64,000 bases of DNA from Dryocola sp051297175 (lineage in GTDB: Bacteria; Pseudomonadota; Gammaproteobacteria; Enterobacterales; Enterobacteriaceae): assembly GCF_051297175.1 (NCBI RefSeq), contig NZ_JBINNY010000001.1, positions 62,001 through 126,000 on the forward strand, given 5' to 3'. The notes below the pieces were generated by a model. That model did not search any database. It was given only the letters and a program-made list of their open reading frames with translations, and was not told the origin of the DNA. The translations under genes and the position numbers were made by a program. Of the stretch, positions 16,790 through 25,639 are shown piece by piece. Each line of letters begins with the position of its first letter. The stretch's first letter is position 1.

Positions 16790-17890
16790 CTAATCGCAGC
16801 GCGTTTCTAATGCTGCCGTAGTATCTATGTTTTTAGTTATAAACTGCTGAATCGACGTTAAATCTTTATCACTTAAAGCAAACAGCTCTTCTCGCGGAGT
16901 ATCGAAGAAATACGGTGCTTCAAAGATGTAGGATTTCTCATACTTTTCATTTCCGATAAACAGAACATTGCCCAGAGGCCTCTGTTCGGTCATACAGCAT
17001 GGTCCATAAATGAGAACAATCGGGACGTTAACGGCATCAGCGATATAAACATTACCGGAATCGGAGGCGATGTAAAAATCCATTTTGCTAATCGCAAAAG
17101 GGACGTCCTGGAGAGGAAGCTCTCCAATCAGGCTGATGATATTCCCACGCTCGCCGAGCTTTCGGTTTAAATCGTCGAGCCAGACCTGCTCGCTCTTTGG
17201 CCCAAAAACATAAAAAACACAGTTCAGACCATCAAGCGCATCAAAGATTTTTTTCCACGTCACGGGCGGGATAGTTTTTGATTTGTTACCGGCAGAGATG
17301 CTGATACCAATTTTTATGACATTTTGTTTATCGAGAGAGGCCGTATAGACCGCGGGTATTCTTAAAGGAGACGTAGCGTGCTTTGGGTAGTCGCTCGAGC
17401 TTAGTTTGCGATCCGCGAGCTTAAGATAGTCGTCCACGGTTAATTGATTTTTGCGGTGGTCAACCACCCCATCAGCCGCCAGATAAAAAAGGCCATGGTA
17501 CCAGCGGCGGTTATAGGTGCTTAAAAACTGCTTGTTAGCCGCGTTACAGCTCGCCGCAAAGAAAAGGTTGGTGCTGTTGGGCTGAAGGAGATAAACATTT
17601 TCATAGCGATTCATCAGCTTGAACGCCAGACGAAACTTACGCCATAAGCTCTTTTTATGTTCTTCAACCAGGAAAATAGTGTCGATGGTTTCGTCGTGCT
17701 GCGCCAGCGGCAGTACGGTTTTACCGATCAAAACGTCACTGTGCTTGAGATGGGCGAGCAGAGGCGTAACGTTAATGAAATCGCCGATTTTGGCCGTTTG
17801 AATCATCAAATTCCGGCCAGTCTTCTTGTAAAACAGCTTACCGATCAGCTTGAACGGCAGCAAAAAGATATAAAGGAAGAGGTAGCTCAT
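16790..17890 (-). CDS. family 9 glycosyltransferase (heptosyltransferase-like)
   Basis: 366 residues. The N terminus is hydrophobic (YLFLYIFLLPFKLIGKLFY), suggesting membrane association not seen in WaaC or WaaF. The rest follows family 9: LMIQTAKIGDFINVTPLL in the acceptor half, IKIGISISAGNKSKTIPPVTW at the start of the donor half, and FYIASDSGNVYIADAVNVPIVLIYGP as the ADP-heptose loop. It lies 6 bases downstream of waaC and is AT-rich. It could transfer an extra heptose to the core. The gene differs from waaQ, which is also present, so the locus encodes four family 9 enzymes. No symbol is certain. Confidence 0.78.
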   Translation of the reverse strand: MSYLFLYIFLLPFKLIGKLFYKKTGRNLMIQTAKIGDFINVTPLLAHLKHSDVLIGKTVLPLAQHDETIDTIFLVEEHKKSLWRKFRLAFKLMNRYENVYLLQPNSTNLFFAASCNAANKQFLSTYNRRWYHGLFYLAADGVVDHRKNQLTVDDYLKLADRKLSSSDYPKHATSPLRIPAVYTASLDKQNVIKIGISISAGNKSKTIPPVTWKKIFDALDGLNCVFYVFGPKSEQVWLDDLNRKLGERGNIISLIGELPLQDVPFAISKMDFYIASDSGNVYIADAVNVPIVLIYGPCCMTEQRPLGNVLFIGNEKYEKSYIFEAPYFFDTPREELFALSDKDLTSIQQFITKNIDTTAALETRCD

Positions 17891-17896
17891 TAATCG

Positions 17897-18874
17897 TTAT
17901 TCTTTGGCTAATTGAGTAGTTGTCCGGAGCTTACTGAATGCTTCAGTTGCAGCGATGTTAGCCATGCTTTTTCCCGCACCGATGATTTCATGCTGGTTTT
18001 GTCCGTAACCGCCAATCAAACCCGGGTCGGTCGGGCCATACAGCGTAATGTTTGGACGATTAAGCGCAGCGGTCAGATGGCTCAAGCCTGTATCGACCGA
18101 CACAACCGCCCGCGCCCCAGCAAGCTGCCTGGCGACCTGCTCCAGAGATAAACGTGGCAGTACATCGACGAAAGTGAACCCTTCAGCCAGTCGCTTCGCG
18201 CGCTCGTGTTCGTGTTCTGCACCCCACGGGAGTTTAATACGTAACCCCGTTTGTTGCATTAATTGAATAAGATCTCGCCAGTTCGATTCCGGCCAGTGTT
18301 TATCATCACGCGTGGTGGCGTGAAGAAAAACAACGTATTCATTGGCATCCGCTGGCGCTGTGGCAAGAAAATGCTGCGCTATAGCATAGTCGCCTTTAGA
18401 CTTTGGTTGTTCGTATCCGATGCTTTTTGCGAATAATTCACGCGTGCGTTCAACCGCATGCTGCTGCTTTGCGATTGCGTGGCGTTTGTTATAGAAGAAG
18501 CTGGCAAGCGGTTCACGCGCGCTGTTCCAGTCCATGCCGTGCTTAACGCCACGGGCTTTCCGCGTCACAAGTGCCGCGCTTTTTATTAGCCCTTGGGCAT
18601 CAATGACAACATCATACTTTTCGGTGCGCAGAGCCTGATAAAACGCTTTGCGTTCCGCTTTGACGGCTGCTGAAAACCAGTTTTTCCGCCAGCGGCGAAT
18701 CGCCACCGGAAGCACTTTGTCTACCGCAGGATGCCAGGTTGGGATCTGCGCGAAACCTTCTTCGACAACCCAGTCGAATCGTATTCCCGGAATGGCTCGC
18801 GCCGCATCGGTGAGCGCGGGCAAAGTATGTAGCACATCGCCCATTGACGAGGTTTTGACGATCAGAACCCGCAT
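17897..18874 (-). CDS. waaC: lipopolysaccharide heptosyltransferase I
   Basis: Transfers the first L-glycero-D-manno-heptose to Kdo2-lipid A. 325 residues against 319 in E. coli. Family 9 features: MRVLIVKTSSMGDVLHTLPA with the catalytic-site aspartate, VVEEGFAQIPTWHPAVDKV, FLHATTRDDKHWPE and VSVDTGLSHLTAALNRPNIT. The start overlaps the waaF stop by one base, giving tight hldD-waaF-waaC coupling. Inner-core gene with composition like the surrounding housekeeping genes. Confidence 0.95.
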   Translation of the reverse strand: MRVLIVKTSSMGDVLHTLPALTDAARAIPGIRFDWVVEEGFAQIPTWHPAVDKVLPVAIRRWRKNWFSAAVKAERKAFYQALRTEKYDVVIDAQGLIKSAALVTRKARGVKHGMDWNSAREPLASFFYNKRHAIAKQQHAVERTRELFAKSIGYEQPKSKGDYAIAQHFLATAPADANEYVVFLHATTRDDKHWPESNWRDLIQLMQQTGLRIKLPWGAEHEHERAKRLAEGFTFVDVLPRLSLEQVARQLAGARAVVSVDTGLSHLTAALNRPNITLYGPTDPGLIGGYGQNQHEIIGAGKSMANIAATEAFSKLRTTTQLAKE

Positions 18875-19923
18875 TAGGCTTCTTTCTCCGCTTGCAGCAG
18901 CGCGTTCAGCTCATCCATAACACGGTCAGGCGTGATATCAATCAGGCTCTGGTGATAGCCTTCAGCGGCATCGCCCTTACGGATTTTGTGATAGCCGCTA
19001 ATAAGGCGGATCACCCGTGCCTTATGTGACAGCGGCGGCGTGAAGTCCGGGCTGCTTGGCCCGTACAACGCAACCAGCGGGCGGTTGAGCGCAGCGGCAA
19101 CGTGCATAAGGCCTGAATCGTTGGTGATGACCGCTTTGCACGCCGCAAGTAAAATGACGGCCTGCTCAAGCGCTGTGTCTCCGGCCAGATTACGGCAGTG
19201 CGCCTGCTGCACGGTAGTGAGCGCCGCGAGGATATCGTTCCCGGCCTCTTTATCTTTAGCAGAGCCGAACAGCACCACCTGATAGCCATCGTCGATGAGC
19301 TTGCCGGCAAGCGTTGCGTAGTGATAGTGCGGCCAGCGCTTAGCCGGGCCGAACTCCGCGCCCGGACAGAAGCCGATAATTGGACGGGAGGCTTCGAGGT
19401 TAAACGCTGCGCAAGTCTGCGCTTTTTCGCCTTCGTTGACCTGCAGCTGCGGCCACAGCAGCGGCTGAGGAAGATCTTTGGCCGACTGCATTACGCCTTT
19501 GTCATACGCCAGGGCAACATAGCGTTCGACCATCAGTGGCCAGGCCTGTTTATCCAGCACGCGGGCATCGTTAAGCAGGCCATAACGCATCTCACCCCGC
19601 CAGCCGGTGCGCTGCGGCACGTTGGCAAAGAACGGGACGAGGGCAGATTTGAAGGAGTTGGGCAGCACGTAGGCGCGATCATAGCGCTTTTCGCGCAGGC
19701 TATGGCCCAGACGACGGCGTTCGCCGATTTCCAGCGCGCCGTGTCCGAGGGGCATCGCCAGCGCTTCGTTGACTTCAGGCATGCGCGACAGCAATGGACG
19801 ACACCATGCCGGTGCCATCACATCGATTATTGCCTGGGGATAGCGCGCCTTGAGCGTGCGATAGAGACTTTGCGACATCATCATGTCGCCCACCCATGAC
19901 GGGCCAATCACCAGTATTTTCAT
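18874..19923 (-). CDS. waaF: lipopolysaccharide heptosyltransferase II
   Basis: Transfers the second heptose to heptose I of the inner core from ADP-L-glycero-D-manno-heptose. 349 residues, essentially the E. coli length. Clear motifs: MKILVIGPSWVGDMMMSQSL at the start, ICFPGAEFGPAKRWP-type donor segment (here IGFCPGAEFGPAKRWP) and ITNDSGLMHVAAALNRPLVALYG. It is 16 bases behind hldD and overlaps waaC by one base. Confidence 0.96.
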   Translation of the reverse strand: MKILVIGPSWVGDMMMSQSLYRTLKARYPQAIIDVMAPAWCRPLLSRMPEVNEALAMPLGHGALEIGERRRLGHSLREKRYDRAYVLPNSFKSALVPFFANVPQRTGWRGEMRYGLLNDARVLDKQAWPLMVERYVALAYDKGVMQSAKDLPQPLLWPQLQVNEGEKAQTCAAFNLEASRPIIGFCPGAEFGPAKRWPHYHYATLAGKLIDDGYQVVLFGSAKDKEAGNDILAALTTVQQAHCRNLAGDTALEQAVILLAACKAVITNDSGLMHVAAALNRPLVALYGPSSPDFTPPLSHKARVIRLISGYHKIRKGDAAEGYHQSLIDITPDRVMDELNALLQAEKEA

Positions 19924-19939
19924 GCGTCAGGCTACCTGC

Positions 19940-20872
19940 TTATGCGTCACGGTTCAGCCAGACCATGTATTCTGTCACGCCTTCGGCAACAGTTTTGAAT
20001 GGCTTATCGTAGCCTGCAGCGCGCAGATTAGTCAGATCGGCCTGAGTGAACGCCTGATAGCGGCCTTTGAGTTTTTCCGGGAACGGAATGTACTCAATGC
20101 TGCCTTTTTTATGGAACGCGAGAGCCGCGTCGGCGATAGCCTGGAATGACTCGGCGCGGCCTGTGCCGCAGTTATAAATACCGGAAACGCCGTTCTGCCA
20201 GAACCACAGATTAACCGCGGCAACGTCACCCACGTAGATGAAGTCGCGCTTAAAGCCGTCGCTGCCTTCAAACAGCTTAGGATTCTCGCCGTTGTTCAAC
20301 TGGGTATTCAGATGGAAAGCCACGCTCGCCATGCTGCCTTTGTGGCCTTCGCGCGGGCCGTAAACGTTGAAGTAGCGGAAGCCGGTAATCTGCGAATTCG
20401 CTTCTGGCAGGATCTGACGAACGTACTCGTCAAACAGGAATTTGGAGTAACCATAAACGTTAAGAGGCTGCTCGTATTCGCGGGATTCGATGAAGTCGCT
20501 GTTGCGGCCGCCGTATGTGGCTGCGGAAGAGGCATACAGGAACGGAATTTCACGCTCCAGGCAGTAATGCAGCACTTCTTTGGAGTACTGATAGTTGTTA
20601 TCCATCATGTACTTGCCGTCCCACTCGGTGGTGGACGAGCAGGCACCTTCGTGGAAAATGGCGTCGATTTCGCCGAACTCTTCGCCTGCCATCACCTGGA
20701 TCAAGAAATCTTCTTTATCCATATAGTCAGCAATATTGAGGTCAACCAGGTTTGCGAACTTGGTGCCATCTTTGAGGTTATCGACCACTAAAATATCAGT
20801 GTAGCCAATATCATTCAGTGACTTAATAATGTTGCTGCCGATAAACCCAGCACCACCGGTGACAATAATCAT
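19940..20872 (-). CDS. hldD: ADP-L-glycero-D-manno-heptose 6-epimerase
   Basis: Final step of ADP-heptose synthesis, epimerising the D-glycero to the L-glycero form used by the heptosyltransferases downstream. 310 residues, E. coli length. The extended SDR signatures are clear: MIIVTGGAGFIGSNII for NADP binding, LYASSAATYGG with the catalytic serine, and NVYGYSKFLFDEYV with the YxxxK pair. It is the first gene of the hldD-waaF-waaC-GT9-GT2-waaL unit and diverges from kbl. In E. coli this gene has a heat-shock promoter; here a sigma-32-like -10 is present without a good -35. Confidence 0.96.
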   Translation of the reverse strand: MIIVTGGAGFIGSNIIKSLNDIGYTDILVVDNLKDGTKFANLVDLNIADYMDKEDFLIQVMAGEEFGEIDAIFHEGACSSTTEWDGKYMMDNNYQYSKEVLHYCLEREIPFLYASSAATYGGRNSDFIESREYEQPLNVYGYSKFLFDEYVRQILPEANSQITGFRYFNVYGPREGHKGSMASVAFHLNTQLNNGENPKLFEGSDGFKRDFIYVGDVAAVNLWFWQNGVSGIYNCGTGRAESFQAIADAALAFHKKGSIEYIPFPEKLKGRYQAFTQADLTNLRAAGYDKPFKTVAEGVTEYMVWLNRDA

Positions 20873-21089
20873 AAGCGTAACCTTAACAATATAGGGGGCC
20901 GCGAGGCACGATACCTCACGCGCTAATGGCTCTTATCATACCATTACAATCAAAGACCCGCCTAATCAGACGAAGTTTCTGCCCCTCGTGATTTATCCTG
21001 CAAAAATCAACTTCCCTGAAGCGTAATCTCGTCTCCTGGTATAGGTTTGGGTAATATGTGCCGAAATTTGCCCTGCCTGGAGAATCGCG

Positions 21090-22286
21090 ATGCGCGAAGA
21101 TTTTTACCAACAGTTAACGTCCCAGCTTGATACCGCACGTGCGGAAGGCCTTTTTAAAGAAGAAAGAATCATCACCTCCGCGCAGCAGGCGGATATCACC
21201 GTAGCCGACGGCAGCCAGGTGATTAACTTCTGCGCCAACAACTACCTGGGGCTTGCGAACCACCCGCAGCTTATTGACGCGGCGAAGCAGGGGATGGATA
21301 CGCACGGTTTCGGGATGGCGTCAGTGCGCTTCATCTGCGGCACGCAGGACAGCCACAAAGCGCTGGAAGGCAAGCTGGCTGGCTTCCTGGGAATGGAAGA
21401 CGCCATTCTCTATTCCTCCTGCTTTGACGCCAACGGCGGCCTGTTCGAAACGCTGCTTGGGCCGGAAGACGCCATTATTTCCGATGCGTTAAACCACGCC
21501 TCCATTATCGACGGCGTGCGCCTGTGTAAAGCGCAGCGCTATCGCTACGCCAACAATGACATGCAGGAACTTGAGGCGCGTTTGAAAGAAGCGCGCGCGG
21601 CTGGCGCTCGCCACGTGATGATCGCCACCGACGGCGTATTCTCCATGGACGGCGTTATCGCCAACCTGAAAGGCGTGTGCGATCTGGCTGACCAATATGA
21701 TGCGCTGGTGATGGTCGATGACTCGCACGCGGTTGGCTTTGTGGGCGAAAACGGGCGCGGCACGCATGAATACTGCGACGTGATGGACCGCGTGGACATC
21801 ATCACCGGCACGCTGGGCAAAGCGCTTGGCGGTGCTTCTGGCGGTTACACTGCCGGTCGGAAAGAGGTGATCGAGTGGCTGCGCCAGCGTTCCCGTCCTT
21901 ACTTGTTCTCCAACTCGCTGGCTCCGGCCATTGTCTCCGCATCTATCAAAGTTCTGGAGATGCTTGAAACCGGTGCCGAGCTGCGCGAACGCCTGTGGGC
22001 TAACGCCAGCCTTTTCCGTGAAAAAATGACGGCGGCGGGCTTCACGCTGGCGGGGGCCGATCACGCGATTATCCCCGTGATGCTTGGCGAAGCGGTTGTC
22101 GCGCAGAACTTTGCCCGCGAGCTGCAAAAAGAAGGCATTTATGTCACCGGGTTCTTCTATCCGGTTGTACCAAAAGGTCAGGCGCGTATCCGCACCCAAA
22201 TGTCTGCGGCCCACACCACGGAGCAGATTGAACGCGCGGTTGCGGCGTTTACGCGTATCGGTAAACAGTTGGGCGTTATCGCCTGA
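21090..22286 (+). CDS. kbl: glycine C-acetyltransferase (2-amino-3-ketobutyrate CoA ligase)
   Basis: PLP enzyme that cleaves 2-amino-3-ketobutyrate with CoA to glycine and acetyl-CoA, completing threonine breakdown started by Tdh. 398 residues as in E. coli. The alpha-oxoamine synthase motifs are present: NNYLGLANHP, DDSHAVGFVGENG and the PLP lysine in TGTLGKALGGASGGY near residue 244. A CTGGAGAA ribosome-binding site precedes the ATG. It is 10 bases ahead of tdh in a two-gene operon. Confidence 0.97.
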   Translation: MREDFYQQLTSQLDTARAEGLFKEERIITSAQQADITVADGSQVINFCANNYLGLANHPQLIDAAKQGMDTHGFGMASVRFICGTQDSHKALEGKLAGFLGMEDAILYSSCFDANGGLFETLLGPEDAIISDALNHASIIDGVRLCKAQRYRYANNDMQELEARLKEARAAGARHVMIATDGVFSMDGVIANLKGVCDLADQYDALVMVDDSHAVGFVGENGRGTHEYCDVMDRVDIITGTLGKALGGASGGYTAGRKEVIEWLRQRSRPYLFSNSLAPAIVSASIKVLEMLETGAELRERLWANASLFREKMTAAGFTLAGADHAIIPVMLGEAVVAQNFARELQKEGIYVTGFFYPVVPKGQARIRTQMSAAHTTEQIERAVAAFTRIGKQLGVIA

Positions 22287-22296
22287 GGGAGCGGTC

Positions 22297-23322
22297 ATGA
22301 AAGCATTAGCGAAACTGAAAGCGGAAGAAGGCATCTGGATGACGGATGCGCCCAAACCGGAAATGGGCCATAACGATCTGCTGATCAAAATCCGTAAAAC
22401 CGCGATTTGCGGTACCGACGTGCATATCTATAACTGGGATGAATGGTCGCAGAAGACCATCCCGGTGCCGATGGTGGTCGGTCATGAATACGTGGGCGAA
22501 GTGGTCGGCATCGGTCAGGAAGTGAAAGGCTTTAAGATTGGCGACCGCGTTTCCGGCGAAGGCCACATCACCTGTGGGCACTGCCGTAACTGCCGCGCGG
22601 GCCGTACCCATCTGTGCCGCAATACAACCGGCGTGGGCGTAAACCGCCCGGGCTGCTTTGCGGAATATCTGGTGTTACCGGCGTTCAACGCGTTCAAAAT
22701 CCCGGACAACATTTCCGACGATTTAGCCTCCATCTTCGACCCGTTCGGCAACGCGGTTCACACCGCGCTGTCGTTCGATCTGGTGGGGGAAGATGTGCTG
22801 GTATCCGGCGCGGGTCCGATTGGCATTATGGCTGCGGCTGTGGCAAAACACGTCGGCGCGCGTAACGTCGTTATCACCGATGTGAACGAGTACCGTCTTG
22901 AGCTGGCGCGTGAAATGGGCGTGACCCGCGCGGTGGACGTCAGTAAAGAAAACCTGAACGACGTCATGAAAGAGCTGGGAATGACCGAAGGTTTTGACGT
23001 CGGTCTGGAAATGTCCGGCGCGCCGCCTGCGTTCCGCACCATGCTTGATACCATGAACCACGGTGGCCGTATCGCCATGCTGGGTATTCCGCCTTCCGAT
23101 ATGTCCATCGACTGGACGAAAGTCATCTTCAAGGGGCTGTTCATCAAGGGGATTTACGGGCGCGAAATGTTCGAAACCTGGTACAAAATGGCCGCGCTGA
23201 TCCAGTCCGGTCTGGACCTGTCGCCAATCATTACGCACCGCTTCGGGATTGATGACTTCCAGAAAGGCTTTGACGCCATGCGTTCCGGGCAGTCCGGGAA
23301 GGTTATTTTGAGCTGGGATTAA
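22297..23322 (+). CDS. tdh: L-threonine 3-dehydrogenase
   Basis: Zinc-dependent NAD+ oxidoreductase that turns threonine into 2-amino-3-ketobutyrate, the substrate of Kbl. The ATG at 22297 gives 341 residues and the E. coli start MKALAKLKAEEGIW; a longer in-frame ORF overlaps kbl and was cut. Catalytic zinc ligands Cys38, His63 and Glu64 and the structural zinc cysteines in ITCGHCRNCRAGRTHLC are intact, as is the VSGAGPIGIMAAA nucleotide fold. GAGGGAGCGGTC provides the ribosome-binding site. A REP pair follows the stop codon. Confidence 0.97.
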   Translation: MKALAKLKAEEGIWMTDAPKPEMGHNDLLIKIRKTAICGTDVHIYNWDEWSQKTIPVPMVVGHEYVGEVVGIGQEVKGFKIGDRVSGEGHITCGHCRNCRAGRTHLCRNTTGVGVNRPGCFAEYLVLPAFNAFKIPDNISDDLASIFDPFGNAVHTALSFDLVGEDVLVSGAGPIGIMAAAVAKHVGARNVVITDVNEYRLELAREMGVTRAVDVSKENLNDVMKELGMTEGFDVGLEMSGAPPAFRTMLDTMNHGGRIAMLGIPPSDMSIDWTKVIFKGLFIKGIYGREMFETWYKMAALIQSGLDLSPIITHRFGIDDFQKGFDAMRSGQSGKVILSWD

Positions 23323-23341
23323 ATTGTCGCGACTGTGATTT

Positions 23342-23421
23342 GTAGGGCGGATAAACGAAGTGCCATCCGCCATAAGATTCAGGAAAATAAGGTGGATGGC
23401 GCTACCGCTTATCCACCCTAC
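23342..23421. repeat. REP pair (BIME) between tdh and a glycosyltransferase gene
   Basis: Two inverted REP-type units, 23342-23371 (5' end GTAGGGCGGATAA, plus strand) and 23391-23421 (same family read on the minus strand, ending in CCACCCTAC), separated by 19 bases. They face each other and each forms an imperfect stem-loop. The second unit's terminal GTAG provides the TAG stop codon of the minus-strand gene that ends at 23418. It fills the convergent gap and may protect the tdh mRNA 3' end. Confidence 0.82.
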
Positions 23422-24335
23422 CTGGCTTTCTGCTTTTCAGCATCCGTCAGGTAACGGACTTTACGGGTGTAATCCTGGCCTTTAAACAGCAGTTCGCTGT
23501 CCGGCGAGGCAAGGTACTTCTGCCATTCAGACAGCGGGAAGCCGCCGTGTGCGCCTACCACCTGTTTCGGGATAACCGACGGCGTGCCGCCGATTTTCTT
23601 CGAGACCGGCCAATTCATCCAGTCACCGAGATTCACCGTGCGAATATCCAGCATGTCGAGCAGGGTGGCTAACGGCAGCTGGTCCGTTGGCGGCTGGCTG
23701 TCGTCCATCAGTTCCCAGGTATCCTGGAATAGCGTTAGCCACAGCGGGCAGATCCGACGCCAGGTTTTACGCGTTGCGGCCAGAAAAGCGCCATTCACAT
23801 GATCGACAATATACGGGCGCACCGTGTCTTTATAATAGGCAGGCACTCTTTCGGCAGGTGCTCCGTCCAGCTTGGCAATCATTTTCCCCTGGCGGAAGCT
23901 GGAATAAATGTGGTGATCTTCGATTTTGAACGTCGGCATCTGCAGCAGGTTGAGGTCGGAATCGATCATCAAAATGCCGTCGGTACGCGCCTGCAGGGGA
24001 GCGTTGAGCTTAACCAGGCGGCTTAGATAGATCTGCTTGTAGCGATAGCCCTCTTCGCGCTGCGGCAAATTGAGCGTTGCGACGCGAGTCTTCGCTGGGA
24101 GCTCGCCAAACTCTTCGGCAGGGCGATCGGAAACAATCACGATTTCCTGCACGTCCGGCGCGAAACGCGCGGCGAACGTCGCCGAAAGCAGCCCTTCTTC
24201 AATGTAATCGGCACCAGCGCAAGGAATAACGATTGAGGTTACCGGCACCGCTTTTGAGCCAGCGGCTGGCTCCTGATAAGGGATGTTATGTCGCGCCTTA
24301 ATATGGCAATATTTCGCATTCAGAAATTTAAACAT
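23418..24335 (-). CDS. putative GT-A glycosyltransferase of unknown specificity
   Basis: 305 residues. I do not recognise the family with certainty. The N-terminal half looks like a GT-A nucleotide-sugar domain: VTSIVIPCAGADYIEEGLLS, a second strand EIVIVSDRPAEEFGE, and a DxD-like ILMIDSDLNLL near residue 120. No membrane span or signal peptide is visible. Its start overlaps the upstream family 4 gene by 8 bases, so both are translated as a pair. E. coli has the core transferase gene waaH (yibD) in the corresponding tdh-yibQ interval, which makes an LPS or surface-glycan role plausible. The stop codon lies within a REP element. Confidence 0.65.
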   Translation of the reverse strand: MFKFLNAKYCHIKARHNIPYQEPAAGSKAVPVTSIVIPCAGADYIEEGLLSATFAARFAPDVQEIVIVSDRPAEEFGELPAKTRVATLNLPQREEGYRYKQIYLSRLVKLNAPLQARTDGILMIDSDLNLLQMPTFKIEDHHIYSSFRQGKMIAKLDGAPAERVPAYYKDTVRPYIVDHVNGAFLAATRKTWRRICPLWLTLFQDTWELMDDSQPPTDQLPLATLLDMLDIRTVNLGDWMNWPVSKKIGGTPSVIPKQVVGAHGGFPLSEWQKYLASPDSELLFKGQDYTRKVRYLTDAEKQKAR

Positions 24336-25560
24336 GATTATTCCGGGTTGGTTTCACTGCGCCGAGAACGTTTTCGACGCCGGCAACATAATGTTCTATC
24401 GCGTAATTATCAAGCACGCGCTGGTGGGCCTGGCGGGTAAGGGCATTACGTAATTCACTGTCCTGCCAGACGCTCTGGATATGCGATGCCAGCGCCATGA
24501 CGTCGCCGTACGGGTACAGCAGGCCCGTACTGCCTGCATCAATCAGTTCCCCCGTTCCGGTCACGTTTGAGCCGATAACGACGGTATTGAGCAGCATGGA
24601 CTCCAGCACCACGCGCGGCAGGCCTTCGCTTTTTGACGCCAGAATAAAGGCGTCAAAGGCCGCAAGATAATCGAGCGGGTTATTGCGAAAGCCGGTGAAA
24701 ATCACCCGGTCGGCAAAGCCGTAGCCGCGAGCCTGCTGCTGTAATTTTTCACGCTCCGGGCCTTCACCCACCAGCAGGAATTTCCATTTCGCCTGCGGGT
24801 GCAGCTGATGAAAATGATGCAGAGCTTCGAGCGTGTGGTGACAGGATTTACGAGGGATCAGCGACCCGATGCTGCCAAATACGAAGGTGTTTTCATCAAG
24901 AGCCAGTTCCTCACGAATCGCTTTGCCATCCGGCAGACGCTGGTGGATATCGATGGCGTTGGAAACGGTGGTGCAAAGCGAAGGCTTTACGCCGTTTTCA
25001 AGCAGCACGCGCTCCACGCCATGGGAAACCGCAATCACCGCCTGCGCAACTTTATTCACCGTTTGCGCGATCTGTGGAGTCATGACGGGTTCGATGCGGC
25101 AATGCTGAACGACCGCTACATCCAGACCGTCCGCGGCAAAATAACCCTCCAGGTTTGAGCCAGGCTGGTTATTCATATACAGGATTTCGTAACCTTCGCG
25201 CTGGAGCAGCTCGCGAACGCGCTTAGCGTTAGGCAGGATGCGCCACTGCTTATCAATAATTTCTGCGGCTTTCTTGCGGGCCGTGCGGCTGAAGAAGACA
25301 AATGCGCGGGCGGTTTCTTTGCTGATTTTCGCCCACAGCGGCTGCCCGGCCTGCGGCAGGAAAATCACCGGGATACCGATGCCGTTTAGCACCTGTTCAA
25401 TGGTTTCGCCTTCTCCACGCGCGTAGTTGTAGTAGAAACAACACGTGATATCAAACCGTTGGCGGTCGATGCGTTTGAGCAACTCCAGCATGCTGTTGGT
25501 GCCGCCGCCCCACTCTTTACCGTTATCCAGCAGGAGAATTTTACGCCGTTGTTGCGTCAT
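24328..25560 (-). CDS. family 4 glycosyltransferase
   Basis: 410-residue GT-B enzyme. N terminus KILLLDNGKEWGGGTNSMLELL is the acceptor-side glycine-rich loop; the middle holds VVQHCRIEPVMTPQ and the hinge FVFGSIGSLIPRKSCHHTLEAL; the donor half ends in ASKSEGLPRVVLESMLLNTVVIGS, an ESMLL variant of the EX7E motif. It precedes the 305-residue putative transferase with an 8-base overlap and has its own -10 box upstream. The pair lies outside the main waa locus between yibQ and tdh. Likely involved in a surface glycan; substrate unknown. Confidence 0.8.
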   Translation of the reverse strand: MTQQRRKILLLDNGKEWGGGTNSMLELLKRIDRQRFDITCCFYYNYARGEGETIEQVLNGIGIPVIFLPQAGQPLWAKISKETARAFVFFSRTARKKAAEIIDKQWRILPNAKRVRELLQREGYEILYMNNQPGSNLEGYFAADGLDVAVVQHCRIEPVMTPQIAQTVNKVAQAVIAVSHGVERVLLENGVKPSLCTTVSNAIDIHQRLPDGKAIREELALDENTFVFGSIGSLIPRKSCHHTLEALHHFHQLHPQAKWKFLLVGEGPEREKLQQQARGYGFADRVIFTGFRNNPLDYLAAFDAFILASKSEGLPRVVLESMLLNTVVIGSNVTGTGELIDAGSTGLLYPYGDVMALASHIQSVWQDSELRNALTRQAHQRVLDNYAIEHYVAGVENVLGAVKPTRNNHV

Positions 25561-25594
25561 TAAGCCCGGATCCCTGTTGCGTTAATCAGACGGC

Positions 25595-25600
25595 ATTATA
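25595..25600 (-). promoter_or_regulatory. -10 box for the two-gene glycosyltransferase operon
   Basis: A perfect TATAAT on the minus strand, 34 bases before the ATG at 25560 and downstream of the yibQ stop. No good -35 is visible. It suggests the pair has its own promoter rather than depending only on readthrough from envC-yibQ. Confidence 0.4.
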
Positions 25601-25639
25601 TGTGTTCAGAACGCGGGTTTATACGCCGCGTTTGAATTG

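Noticed and set aside
20873..20900. Sigma-32 promoter for hldD
   Set aside because: A CCCCCTATATTG segment resembles the -10 on the minus strand, but no CTTGAAA-like -35 lies at the right distance and the leader would be very short.
21489..22388. 299-codon minus-strand ORF opposite kbl
   Set aside because: kbl is unmistakable on the plus strand; long antisense frames are common opposite GC-rich genes with strong codon bias.
25561..25639. PhoB box upstream of the glycosyltransferase pair, by analogy with waaH
   Set aside because: No CTGTCAT-type direct repeats were seen.
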